A stretch of 64,000 nt of DNA from Planotetraspora mira (GTDB lineage: Bacteria > Actinomycetota > Actinomycetes > Streptosporangiales > Streptosporangiaceae), in NCBI RefSeq assembly GCF_016863275.1, contig NZ_BOOO01000039.1, positions 1 to 64,000 on the forward strand, in the 5' to 3' direction. This document shows, one piece after another, positions 44,073 through 52,314 of the stretch (position 1 is its first letter; each line of letters begins with the position of its first letter). Made by a program: the position numbers and the translations under genes. The notes beneath the pieces were generated by a model. The model searched no databases. It saw nothing but the letters and a program-made list of their open reading frames with translations, and was not told where the DNA came from.

Positions 44073-44804
44073 CTAACGGGCACCCGGGATGCCGAGCCCG
44101 AATGACCGGCGCACGGTCTGCCCGTCCTTGCCGATGGCTCCGATGTCCTTGCCGTTGACTTCGAACCGGACCGCACCCGCGTCACCGATGACGACCTTCA
44201 CCTTGTCCTTGGCCGTCCACGTGACCGTCTTGCCCTGCTCCAGGGTGCCCTGGAAGAGCCGGTGGTTCTTGGCGTCCCTGACGTTGATCCAGGCCGGCTT
44301 CACGGCGGACACCTTGACGACGACGACGTCGCGGGCGACGTGCGGCGCCTTCGCGTGCTGCACCTTGGCATCCGACGAGCCCACGGGCGCCTCCGCCGCC
44401 GTCTGCCCCGTCTTCGCGTCCGACCCCCCGAGGAGTCGCACGATCGCGAAGATGACGACGATCGCCAGGGCGACCGCCGCGGCCATCGTCCAGTTCGGCA
44501 ACCGGCGCCCGTGTTTGCCCGGGAACAGGTTGTTGACGTTGAACACGGTCGCCGCGCGGACGGGAGGCCGCGTGTCCGCGTGCACGTCGTCGTACTCCCG
44601 GATGATCGACTCCGGTTCCACTCCCAGATAACCGGCTATCGCCCTGATGTGACCGCGTGCGTAGAAGTCGCCGCCGCACGCGGAGAAGTCGTCCCGTTCG
44701 ATGCCTTGAATGATCGTTTCTCGGATATTCGTGCGATCGCTGAGCTGGCTAACGGTCAGTTCGGCGTTCTGTCTCGCCTCCGACAGAGCAGCGCCAACGC
44801 TCAT
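44073..44804 (-). CDS. RodZ-like membrane-anchored HTH protein (DUF4115)
   Basis: A 243-residue protein. An Xre-type HTH occupies residues 1-75 ([36 protein letters not shown], start MSVGA at 44804 with GGGGCG upstream). One transmembrane helix lies near 105-126. A DUF4115-type beta-domain is at about 150-240 ([29 protein letters not shown]). This RodZ-like plan in actinobacteria, next to ftsK, suggests a role in cell shape or envelope organisation. It starts 133 nt after ftsK and ends 29 nt before rimO. Confidence 0.9.
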   Translation of the reverse strand: MSVGAALSEARQNAELTVSQLSDRTNIRETIIQGIERDDFSACGGDFYARGHIRAIAGYLGVEPESIIREYDDVHADTRPPVRAATVFNVNNLFPGKHGRRLPNWTMAAAVALAIVVIFAIVRLLGGSDAKTGQTAAEAPVGSSDAKVQHAKAPHVARDVVVVKVSAVKPAWINVRDAKNHRLFQGTLEQGKTVTWTAKDKVKVVIGDAGAVRFEVNGKDIGAIGKDGQTVRRSFGLGIPGAR

Positions 44805-44937
44805 TTGGTCACGCCCCCTCGCCCGAGCTTCCACCTCGTCCTACATTGCGTAGTTAATCACATTCAGCCAGTAATCGCTACGCAGCGTACAGGCGAGTCC
44901 ACTCAGCGCATTCACCGGCCCCCTTCGGCCGGCCCTC

Positions 44938-47451
44938 TCACTGGCCGCGGAGGTCGGCCAGCAGGCCGGGCAGGTCGTCGGGTTTGACCATGACCTCGCG
45001 CGCCTTGGAACCCTCGCTGGGCCCCACGACGTTGCGGCTTTCCAGCAGGTCCATCAGGCGGCCCGCCTTGGCGAACCCGACCCGCAGCTTGCGCTGGAGC
45101 ATCGAGGTCGAGCCGAACTGGGTGGAGACGATCAGCTCGGCGGCCTGCACCAGCAGCTCGAGATCGTCGCCGATCTCCTCGTCGACCTCACGCTTCGCCG
45201 CGGCCGGCGCGGCCACGTCGTCGCGGTACTCGACCTGCATCTGGGCCTTGCAGTGCGCGACGACCTCCGCGATCTCCTTCTCGGAGACGAAGGCGTTCTG
45301 CAGCCGGATCGGCTTGCTCGCACCCATCGGCAGGAAGAGCGCGTCGCCCTGCCCGACCAGCTTCTCGGCGCCGGGCTGGTCGAGGATGACCCGCGAGTCG
45401 GCGAGGGAGGAGGTGGCGAACGCGAGACGCGACGGCACGTTGGCCTTGATCAGGCCGGTCACCACGTCGACCGAGGGGCGCTGGGTCGCGATGACCAGGT
45501 GGATCCCCGCGGCGCGGGCGAGCTGGGTGATGCGGACGATCGAGTCCTCGACGTCACGCGGAGCGACCATCATCAGGTCGGCGAGCTCGTCGACGATCAC
45601 GAGGAGGTAGGGGTAGGGCTGATAGACCCGCTCGCTGCCGGGCGGCGGCACCAACTTGCCCGCACGGACGGCCTTGTTGAAGTCGTCGACGTGCCGGAAG
45701 CCGCTGGCCGCGAGGTCGTCGTACCTGCGGTCCATCTCCCCCACGACCCACTCGAGGGCCTCCGCGGCCTTCTTGGGGTTGGTGATGATCGGCGTGATGA
45801 GGTGGGGGATGCCCTCGTAGGTGTTGAGCTCGACCCGCTTGGGGTCCACCAGTACCATGCGCACCTCATCGGGCGTGGACCGCATGAGGATCGAGGAGAT
45901 CAGGCCGTTGATGCAGGTCGACTTGCCCGCGCCGGTGGCGCCCGCGATGAGGATGTGCGGCATCTTCGCCAGGTTGGCGACGATCGTGCGGCCTTCGACG
46001 TCCTTGCCCAGACCGACGATCATGGGATGGTGGTCGGCCTGCGCCACCTGGGAACGCAGCACGTCGCCCAGCGAGACGAGGTCCTTGTCCGTGTTCGGGA
46101 TCTCCACCCCGATCGCCGACTTGCCGGGGATCGGGGACAGGATCCGGACGTCGGCCGACTTGACGGCGTAGGCGATGTTCTTGGTGAGGGCGGTGACCTT
46201 CTCCACCTTGACCGCCGGGCCGAGCTCGATCTCGTAGCGGGTGACCGTCGGCCCGCGGGTGAACCCGATCACCTGGGCGTCGATGCCGAACTGCTCCAGC
46301 ACGCTCGTCAGCGCGTTGACCACGATCGTGTTGGCCTTGGTCTGCGGCTTGGGCGCGCTCCCCGGGCGCAGGACCTTCGGGTCGGGCAGCGTGTACGGCC
46401 CGGCCTGCGGAGAGAGCACGAGTTGCTCGACCTTGCGCGGGGCGGGTGTGGGGAGGGGCGGCTGCGAGGGCGACTTCGCCGGCTCGGCCTCGACTCCCTC
46501 CAGCGCCTCCGCGTCGTCGGCCAGGCCGGGCACGATCTCCGGAGAGTGGTCCTTCTCCGACAGGACCGGGGTGTCGTACGGCTTGACGTTGTCGCCGACC
46601 TCACGCTTGCCCTCGGCCGGCTTCTTGGTCCGCTTCCTCGGCGACGTCGCGGGCTTCGGCTCGCCGTCCTCGTCCGGCCGCTGGAAGAGCAGGTGCCTGA
46701 TCTCGGCGAAGCGTTCCGGGATCCGGTGAATCGGAGTGGCCGTGATCACCAGCACGCCGAACCCGGACAACATGAGCAGAAGCGGGATCGTGATGAACGA
46801 GGGCAGGATGCTCGACGGCGGAGCCGACACGATGAACCCGAGCATGCCGCCCGCCGCGGACACCTTGTCCATGCCGTCGGTGGCGCCGCCAGAGGGATAC
46901 GGCGTGCCGTGCGCGACGTGCACGACGCCGAGAACGCCGACGAGCAGCGCCGTCCAGCCGATCCCCATCCGGCCGGTCTCCGCGTTCTGGTCCGGGTGGC
47001 GCAGGAGCCGCCACGCGAGCAGCGCGAGCAGGACCGGCACGCACCAGGCGAACGACCCCACGACACCGCGCAGCGCCACGTCGACGACCAGGGCGATCCC
47101 GGTCTTGGTGTCGCGCCAGATCATCGTCGCCAGCACGATCGCGCCCGCGAGCACCGACAGGCCGACGCCGTCGCGGCGATGCGCCGGGTCGAGGTCGCGC
47201 GCGCCCTGCCCGAGCGCCCTCGCCGCCGCGCCCATGCCGTGGGCGAGCAGCAGCCACAGGCCGATGACCAGCTTGCCGATCATCAGGAAGACCCAGCTGA
47301 CGGGATCCTGGCCTGTCGCCACCGGGCGCTTCTGCGCGGGCCGGGAGGACGTCCTGCCCCGGGCCGGTGAACGCTTCGCGGAAGTCGTGCGAGACCCGGA
47401 GCGCGCTGCCGGGCGCTTCCCGGAACCCTTTCCGGACGTACGGGTGGCCAT
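44938..47451 (-). CDS. ftsK: FtsK/SpoIIIE DNA translocase
   Basis: An 837-residue septal DNA pump for chromosome segregation. A basic N-terminus (about 1-45) is followed by four transmembrane helices (about 60-240), a Pro/Glu-rich linker, and the motor. The motor has Walker A AGATGAGKST near residue 520 and Walker B LLVIVDELADLM near 635. The C-terminal gamma winged helix (STSMLQRKLRVGFAKAGRLMDLLESR, about 785-815) recognises KOPS-type sequences. ATG at 47451. Confidence 0.96.
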   Translation of the reverse strand: MATRTSGKGSGKRPAARSGSRTTSAKRSPARGRTSSRPAQKRPVATGQDPVSWVFLMIGKLVIGLWLLLAHGMGAAARALGQGARDLDPAHRRDGVGLSVLAGAIVLATMIWRDTKTGIALVVDVALRGVVGSFAWCVPVLLALLAWRLLRHPDQNAETGRMGIGWTALLVGVLGVVHVAHGTPYPSGGATDGMDKVSAAGGMLGFIVSAPPSSILPSFITIPLLLMLSGFGVLVITATPIHRIPERFAEIRHLLFQRPDEDGEPKPATSPRKRTKKPAEGKREVGDNVKPYDTPVLSEKDHSPEIVPGLADDAEALEGVEAEPAKSPSQPPLPTPAPRKVEQLVLSPQAGPYTLPDPKVLRPGSAPKPQTKANTIVVNALTSVLEQFGIDAQVIGFTRGPTVTRYEIELGPAVKVEKVTALTKNIAYAVKSADVRILSPIPGKSAIGVEIPNTDKDLVSLGDVLRSQVAQADHHPMIVGLGKDVEGRTIVANLAKMPHILIAGATGAGKSTCINGLISSILMRSTPDEVRMVLVDPKRVELNTYEGIPHLITPIITNPKKAAEALEWVVGEMDRRYDDLAASGFRHVDDFNKAVRAGKLVPPPGSERVYQPYPYLLVIVDELADLMMVAPRDVEDSIVRITQLARAAGIHLVIATQRPSVDVVTGLIKANVPSRLAFATSSLADSRVILDQPGAEKLVGQGDALFLPMGASKPIRLQNAFVSEKEIAEVVAHCKAQMQVEYRDDVAAPAAAKREVDEEIGDDLELLVQAAELIVSTQFGSTSMLQRKLRVGFAKAGRLMDLLESRNVVGPSEGSKAREVMVKPDDLPGLLADLRGQ

Positions 47452-47513
47452 GATGCCGAAGGTACCGGGGTGGCCAGGAGATTTCGGGAAGACTCGCCGA
47501 AGGCGGAAAGCTC

Positions 47514-47562
47514 TACACTGGCTGTTGCATAGGGGCCTAACAGTGTTTCACTACATGGAACA
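47514..47562 (+). promoter_or_regulatory. Promoter and operator of the sugar-kinase gene
   Basis: A -10 TACACT (47514-47519) lies 17-18 nt after only a weak -35. The imperfect inverted repeat TGTTTCA-CTACA-TGGAACA (47544-47562, six of seven arm positions) follows about 18 nt after the expected start site and just before the ribosome binding site GGGAG. The arms resemble KdgR-type (IclR family) boxes. Repression by blocking early transcription is inferred. Confidence 0.5.
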
Positions 47563-47573
47563 TGGGAGCACTC

Positions 47574-48497
47574 ATGGATGTCGTGGTGCTGGGCGAGCCC
47601 CTGGTGGAGTTCTCGACGGCGGCCTCCCTCGACCGGGCCGACCTGTTCTACCTCTCCTTCTCCGGTGACGCGCTGAACGCGTCCGTCGCGGCCGCCGCCA
47701 CGGGGGCGAGCGCCGCACTCGTGACCCGCGTGGGCGCCGACGCGTTCGGGGAGCGCCTGGTCCGGTTCGCCGCGGGGCACGGCGTGGACACCCGGTGGAT
47801 GGTCACGGGTGAGGGCTCCACCGGCGCGTACGCCCTGGGCGCGGACCCGACCGGCAGCCGGGCGTTCGCCTACATGCGCGCGGGCAGCGCGGCCTCCCGC
47901 ATGGCTCCCGGCGACGTCGACCGCTCCCCCGTCTCCGCCGCAGGCGTCGTACTGCTCTCCGGCGTCACCGCGGCTCTGTCGCCATCGTGCGACCAGGCCG
48001 TACGGCATGCGGCGGCGACCGCCCGCGGCAAGGTCGTCTACGACCCCAACTTCAGGTCGAGGCTCACCGGCCCCGAGGCCGCGCGGGTCGTCCTGGAGGC
48101 GGTGGCGCCGCACGCGGCCCTGATGGTGCCCTCGTGCCCAGGCGACAGCGGTCCGCTCTTCGGCACCGACGATCCGTACGAGGTGCTGCGCGCCTGCCTC
48201 GGCCTCGGCGCGCGGGCGGCCGCGGTGACGATGGGGGCCGAGGGGGTGCTCCTCGGGACGGAGGACGGCTCGGTCCTGCACGTCCCCGCCATCCCCGCCG
48301 AGTCCGTCGTCGACCAGACGGGCGCGGGCGACGCGTTCGCGGGCACCCTGGCCGGCTGGCTGGCCAGGGGCGCCGACCTCGTGCAGGCGGTCCGGGCGGG
48401 CACGGCCGCCGCGGCGATCTCCCTGCACGGCCGGGGCGGCACCGGCCGGGTCGCAACGACGGAGGAGATCCACGCCCTCATCGGCGAAGCGGCCTGA
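47574..48497 (+). CDS. PfkB-family carbohydrate kinase, probably 2-keto-3-deoxygluconate kinase
   Basis: A 307-residue ribokinase-fold kinase. It begins MDVVVLGEPLVEFS and has the substrate-side FSGDALNASVAAAATG (about 30-45) and the catalytic DQTGAGDAFAGTLAGWL near 245. It resembles KDG kinases, which phosphorylate 2-keto-3-deoxygluconate. The pectin/uronate genes downstream make that substrate plausible, but other sugars cannot be excluded. The ATG at 47574 follows GGGAG; an ATG 12 nt earlier overlaps the operator. The last 20 bases overlap the end of the convergent permease gene. Confidence 0.85.
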   Translation: MDVVVLGEPLVEFSTAASLDRADLFYLSFSGDALNASVAAAATGASAALVTRVGADAFGERLVRFAAGHGVDTRWMVTGEGSTGAYALGADPTGSRAFAYMRAGSAASRMAPGDVDRSPVSAAGVVLLSGVTAALSPSCDQAVRHAAATARGKVVYDPNFRSRLTGPEAARVVLEAVAPHAALMVPSCPGDSGPLFGTDDPYEVLRACLGLGARAAAVTMGAEGVLLGTEDGSVLHVPAIPAESVVDQTGAGDAFAGTLAGWLARGADLVQAVRAGTAAAAISLHGRGGTGRVATTEEIHALIGEAA

Positions 48498-49845
48498 GCG
48501 CCGCGTAGACCACGGCGGAGATGACGAACCCCACCTCGAACGCGATGTCGCCCACCTCGGGAACCCGCGCGGGCACCAGGCCGACATACCGCTCCTGGTT
48601 GGAGAACAGCCAGACCGACAACACGACGCCCGCCACCATCGCGATCGGCCCCGCCCAGTTGACGTGCCGGCTGTCGAACAACAGGCGTTCGATGTCACGG
48701 TCGCGGCGCAGGTATCGATCGGCGAGCACGACGCCGAGCCACGGGCCGATCCAGTAGGCGATGATCAGCAAGAACGCCTCGTATTTGTGCCCGGCGTCCT
48801 CCAGGCCCGACAACGCCACGAGGAAGCCCGCCACGCCGCAGGCCAGCGCGACGATCGCGCGCCGCAGCGTGAGCGGGAGCCGTACGCCGAGGGCGAGCAG
48901 GGACATCGCGCCCGAGTAGACGTTGAGCGCGTTGGCCGAGATCGCGCCCAGGGCGATCGCGAGCAGGGTCAGGTTCGCCACCAGGCCGGGCAGGTGACCG
49001 GTGAACGCCGTCGTCGGCTGTCCGAGGGCGTCGCCGCCGATGGTCGCCGACGCCGCTCCCACGACCTCGAGGACCACGCACGAGACGAACACGCCCAGCC
49101 CGGCCGACAGTCCGACCGCCCGCCTGCTGGAGCCGGGGGGAAGGTAGCGGGTGTAGTCGGCGGCGTAGGGGTTCCAGCCGGCCGCGTACCCGAACGTGGC
49201 GCCGACGGCCAGCAGGAAGCCGCCCGTCCCTCCCCCTGTGCCCGCGTAGCCGAGATCGGCCTTGCCGAGGATGACGGCCGCGGCGATGAGGAAGATCAGG
49301 GCGAGCACGGGGAAGGCGTACCGTTCGAAGGCCTGCACGAGGTTGTGGCCGAAGAACCCGAGCGCCACCATCACCGCGACCACGATGACGAGGCACGCCC
49401 AGCCCGGCAGCCCGGTCAGCGTGTTGAGGGCCAGCGCCCCGCTCACGCTGTTGACGGCGAACCAGCCGATGCCCGCCGCCACCGTGTTGAACGCCGACGG
49501 CAGCAGGTTCCCCCAGAAGCCGAACGGCACCCGGCCGAGCACCATCTGCGGCACTCCGGCCGACGGGCCGCGGGCCGAGAGCACGCCGTGGGCGAGGGCG
49601 CCCAGGCCGGTGCCGACCACGGCGGCCAGCGCGGCCTGCCAGAAGCTCAGCCCGAAGGCCGCGACCGCCAGCACACCGAGGAAGACGGTCGCGAACTCGA
49701 GGTTGGGCGACATCCATGTCCACAGCAGATCGAGGGGCCTGCCGTGGCGCTCCTTCAGGGGGATGAACTCCAGGCCGCCGGGCTCGACGGCCGCGACCCT
49801 GTCGCCGTACTCGCCTTCCCGTACGGCAGGCCCTGTGGTGCTCAT
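48478..49845 (-). CDS. NCS1-family permease (cytosine/purine type)
   Basis: A 455-residue transporter with about twelve helices. Family features include WTWMSPNLEFATVFLGVLAV near residue 45, GVPQMVLGRVPFGFWGNLLPS near 98, and GYAAGWNPYAADYTRYLP near 215. NCS1 proteins import cytosine, purines, allantoin or hydantoins. Coupling (ATGA at 49842-49845) to the oxygenase gene and the upstream cytosine deaminase points to cytosine or a methylated cytosine. The longer frame upstream is unsupported. Confidence 0.9.
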   Translation of the reverse strand: MSTTGPAVREGEYGDRVAAVEPGGLEFIPLKERHGRPLDLLWTWMSPNLEFATVFLGVLAVAAFGLSFWQAALAAVVGTGLGALAHGVLSARGPSAGVPQMVLGRVPFGFWGNLLPSAFNTVAAGIGWFAVNSVSGALALNTLTGLPGWACLVIVVAVMVALGFFGHNLVQAFERYAFPVLALIFLIAAAVILGKADLGYAGTGGGTGGFLLAVGATFGYAAGWNPYAADYTRYLPPGSSRRAVGLSAGLGVFVSCVVLEVVGAASATIGGDALGQPTTAFTGHLPGLVANLTLLAIALGAISANALNVYSGAMSLLALGVRLPLTLRRAIVALACGVAGFLVALSGLEDAGHKYEAFLLIIAYWIGPWLGVVLADRYLRRDRDIERLLFDSRHVNWAGPIAMVAGVVLSVWLFSNQERYVGLVPARVPEVGDIAFEVGFVISAVVYAALRPLRR

Positions 49846-50789
49846 AAGCTGATCGCCCTCAGTTTCTCCAGCAGGTAGTCGGACGCCCGCACCGGCGGGT
49901 AGGTGGCCGTGCCGACGGGCAGCGACTCGACGAGGGCTCCGGGGTCGCACTCGTAGAAGTAGATGAGCGAGACGAGTTCCTCGTCGGGGGCGCTCGGGTC
50001 CGGCGGCAGGACGCGGTGCCGGTTGGAGCACCATCGATCCCCCGTCCACCGGGCCAGGAGATCACCGATGTTGATCGTGAACGAGTCCTCGGCGTAGGGG
50101 GCGTTCACCCATTCGCCGTCGGCCCAGACCTGCAGCCCGCCGACGCCCTGCTGGCGGTCGAGGACGGTGACCGTGCCGAAGTCGGTGTGCGGCCCGATCC
50201 GGAACTGGCCCGGCTCCGGCTCTCCCACCTGCGACAGCGGCGGATACCTGTTGATGTTCATGGTGTAGGACGGGTGGCCGGCGCGTGAGGTGAAGAACTC
50301 CCCGTCGAGATCGAGCGCCTTCGCGCAGATGACCAGCAGTTCGTCCGCCAGGGCGCGCATCCGGGCCAGATATTCGACGATCAGCGGTTCGAGGTCGGGC
50401 ACCTCGGCCGGATAGACGTTGGCCAGGAACCAGACGTCGTCCACGGACGGGTCGCCGAGCGGCCGGTCGGCCCCTACGGCGAACGTCTCCTTCAGGTCGG
50501 GCGGGGTGGGCGTGCCCTCGGCGTATCCGTTGGCCTCCACCCCCGGCGGCAGCCATCCGCGCTCGCCGACCTTGGCCGCGTAGCGCATCTTGGTCTCCTG
50601 CGGCAGCCCGAAGAACCGCTTGGCCGCCGCCCGAACGTCGGCCCGCAGGCCGGGCGGCACGCCATGGCCGGTGACGAGCAGGAAGCCCACCTCGCGGAGG
50701 GCGGCGTCGACCCGTTCCGCGACGTCCTGCCGGTCCGCTGGGCCGCCCTCGAACCAGGGCGTCAGGTCGATCGTCGGGACGGTCCGCAT
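49842..50789 (-). CDS. 2-oxoglutarate/Fe(II)-dependent oxygenase of the isopenicillin N synthase family
   Basis: A 315-residue non-haem iron oxygenase. The N-terminal DIOX domain has VGFLLVTGHGVP near 38. The iron triad is His and Asp in GPHTDFGTVTVLD (about 199-201) and His in SNRHRVLPP (about 257), with the 2-oxoglutarate-binding Arg two residues on (HRV). It lies between a cytosine deaminase and an NCS1 permease. A thymine 7-hydroxylase-like role on a pyrimidine base is an attractive inference, but the family is broad. TAGGAGG lies 6 nt before the ATG. Confidence 0.88.
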   Translation of the reverse strand: MRTVPTIDLTPWFEGGPADRQDVAERVDAALREVGFLLVTGHGVPPGLRADVRAAAKRFFGLPQETKMRYAAKVGERGWLPPGVEANGYAEGTPTPPDLKETFAVGADRPLGDPSVDDVWFLANVYPAEVPDLEPLIVEYLARMRALADELLVICAKALDLDGEFFTSRAGHPSYTMNINRYPPLSQVGEPEPGQFRIGPHTDFGTVTVLDRQQGVGGLQVWADGEWVNAPYAEDSFTINIGDLLARWTGDRWCSNRHRVLPPDPSAPDEELVSLIYFYECDPGALVESLPVGTATYPPVRASDYLLEKLRAISL

Positions 50790-50819
50790 GGGCCCTCCTA
50801 AGGCGGCGGATCAGGGGCT

Positions 50820-51278
50820 TCAGCGACCGATGTCCTCGTTCCAGAGCTCGGGACGGGCCGCGATGAACTCGGTCATCAGATCGACGCACTCCCGGGAGTC
50901 GAGGACGTGGACCTCGACACCCGCCTCGGCCAGCCATTCGTGGCGGCCCATGAACGTCCGGCACTCGCCGACCACCAGGCGGGAGATGCCGAACTGCCGG
51001 ATCAGGCCGCTGCAGTACCAGCAGGGCGACAACGTGGTCACCATGGTCGTGCCGTGATAGCCGCGCTGGCGGCCCGCGTTCCTGAAGGCCGCCGTCTCGC
51101 CGTGGACCGAGGGGTCGTCGTCCTGGACCCTGCGGTTGTGGCCCCTGCCCAGCAACCGGCCGTCGGCGGCGAACAGGGCCGCCCCGATCGGGATGCCGCC
51201 TTCGGCGTATCCCTTCCTCGCCTCTTCGACGGCGACCGCCAGCATGGCGAGGTCCGCGTCGTCACGTCCGTCTGTCAT
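50820..51278 (-). CDS. Yeast-type cytosine deaminase
   Basis: A 152-residue zinc deaminase of the CDA superfamily. The motifs HGETAAF (zinc His, catalytic Glu) and TLSPCWYCSG (two Cys ligands) are present. Alignment from memory to yeast Fcy1 is striking, including GYAEGGIPIGAALF, GRGHNRRVQ, TTLSPC, VVGE and the C-terminal RPELWNEDIG. It should convert cytosine to uracil and 5-methylcytosine to thymine. The start at 51278 is preferred to an upstream ATG that adds a basic tail. It is first in an operon with the oxygenase (30-nt gap) and permease. Confidence 0.9.
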   Translation of the reverse strand: MTDGRDDADLAMLAVAVEEARKGYAEGGIPIGAALFAADGRLLGRGHNRRVQDDDPSVHGETAAFRNAGRQRGYHGTTMVTTLSPCWYCSGLIRQFGISRLVVGECRTFMGRHEWLAEAGVEVHVLDSRECVDLMTEFIAARPELWNEDIGR

Positions 51279-51371
51279 CGGGCCGCCTCTCGCTCCGCGA
51301 AGGGACCTGCGACGGAGGATCACACGGCCGGGGCCGCGGTGTCCGCCGCCTCCACTATCCGCCTTCGGGGC

Positions 51372-51395
51372 GTCCGGGAGAAGATCTCCGGACGT
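51372..51395. terminator. Hairpin between IclR gene and the cytosine operon
   Basis: CGTCCGG(G)AGA pairs with TCTCCGGACG across a 3-nt loop, with one bulged G. It lies 116 nt past the IclR stop and upstream of the deaminase start. It separates the sugar operon from the cytosine operon. GGATAGT at 51354-51360 (minus strand) could be the -10 of the latter. Confidence 0.5.
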
Positions 51396-51510
51396 CCCAA
51401 AAGGGCCCGATGGCCGGCCGTGCGATCAGCGCAACATCCGTGACACGAATCCGCGGGCGCACGAGCGGCGCGAGCGCCGGGGGTGCGGACGCCGGCCGCG
51501 GAGCGTGGGT

Positions 51511-52284
51511 TCAGTAGGCCCGGCGTTGCCGCAGCGCCGACCGTTCGATGCGCTCGCGCGCCTCCAGGAGGCAGGCGACGATGTCCTTCTCCCTCTCGGC
51601 GGTCAGCCGCGGCACGGGCACCGAGCAGCTGATGGCGTCGCGGGGCGGGTCGGTGATGTGCAGGGCGACGCCGAAGCAGCGCAGCCCCTCGGTGTTCTCC
51701 TCGCGGTCGACGGCGTAGCCGCGCTTGCGGACCCTGTGCAGGTCGGTGATGAGCCGGTCGTGGTCCACGATCGTGTGACGGGTCAGCGCGGGGAGCTCGG
51801 CCGGCAGCAGGGTGCGGACCTCCGCGTCGTCCCTGGTCGCCAGGATCGCCTTGCCCAGAGAGGTGGTGCTGGCGGGCAGCCGCCTGCCGACCCGGGAGAA
51901 CGGCCGCAGATAGTGACGGGATGCCCGGGTGGCGAGGTAGACCATGTCGAAGTGGTCCAGCCTGGCCAGGTGGACGGTCTCCCCCGTGGTCTCGGCGAGC
52001 CAGTCGAGCGCGTCATGGGCGATCTGCACCAGCGGGTCCCCGTCGATGTAGGTCGCGCCGACGAGCAGGGCCCGCATGCCGATCCGGTAGAGCGTGCCGG
52101 TGACGTCGGTCTCGATCCAGCCGAGGTCCACGAGCGTCCTCAGCAGGGCGTGCAGGCTGCTCTTGGGGTAGCCGAGCTTCCCCTGGAGATCGGTGAGGCT
52201 GTGCTGCCCGGGATACTGCGCGAAGAAGTCGAGCAGTTCGACCGTTCGCAGCGCCGACTTCACGTGTGGCACCGGTTCCGCCAT
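51511..52284 (-). CDS. IclR-family transcriptional regulator
   Basis: A 257-residue regulator with an N-terminal winged helix (ALRTVELLDFFAQYPGQHSLTDLQGKLGYPKSSLHALLRTLVDLGWIE) and a C-terminal effector domain (TSLGKAILATRDDAEV; VDREENTEGLRCFGVAL). IclR proteins include KdgR, which controls pectin and uronate genes. It is the last gene of the importer-dehydratase operon and the only local regulator of the uronate locus, so it is the best candidate for binding the TTCAYGTATATGAA palindromes. GGGAGGT precedes the ATG. Confidence 0.92.
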   Translation of the reverse strand: MAEPVPHVKSALRTVELLDFFAQYPGQHSLTDLQGKLGYPKSSLHALLRTLVDLGWIETDVTGTLYRIGMRALLVGATYIDGDPLVQIAHDALDWLAETTGETVHLARLDHFDMVYLATRASRHYLRPFSRVGRRLPASTTSLGKAILATRDDAEVRTLLPAELPALTRHTIVDHDRLITDLHRVRKRGYAVDREENTEGLRCFGVALHITDPPRDAISCSVPVPRLTAEREKDIVACLLEARERIERSALRQRRAY

Positions 52285-52314
52285 GTGTACCTCCCTGACC
52301 CGCCTGTCCGCCTC

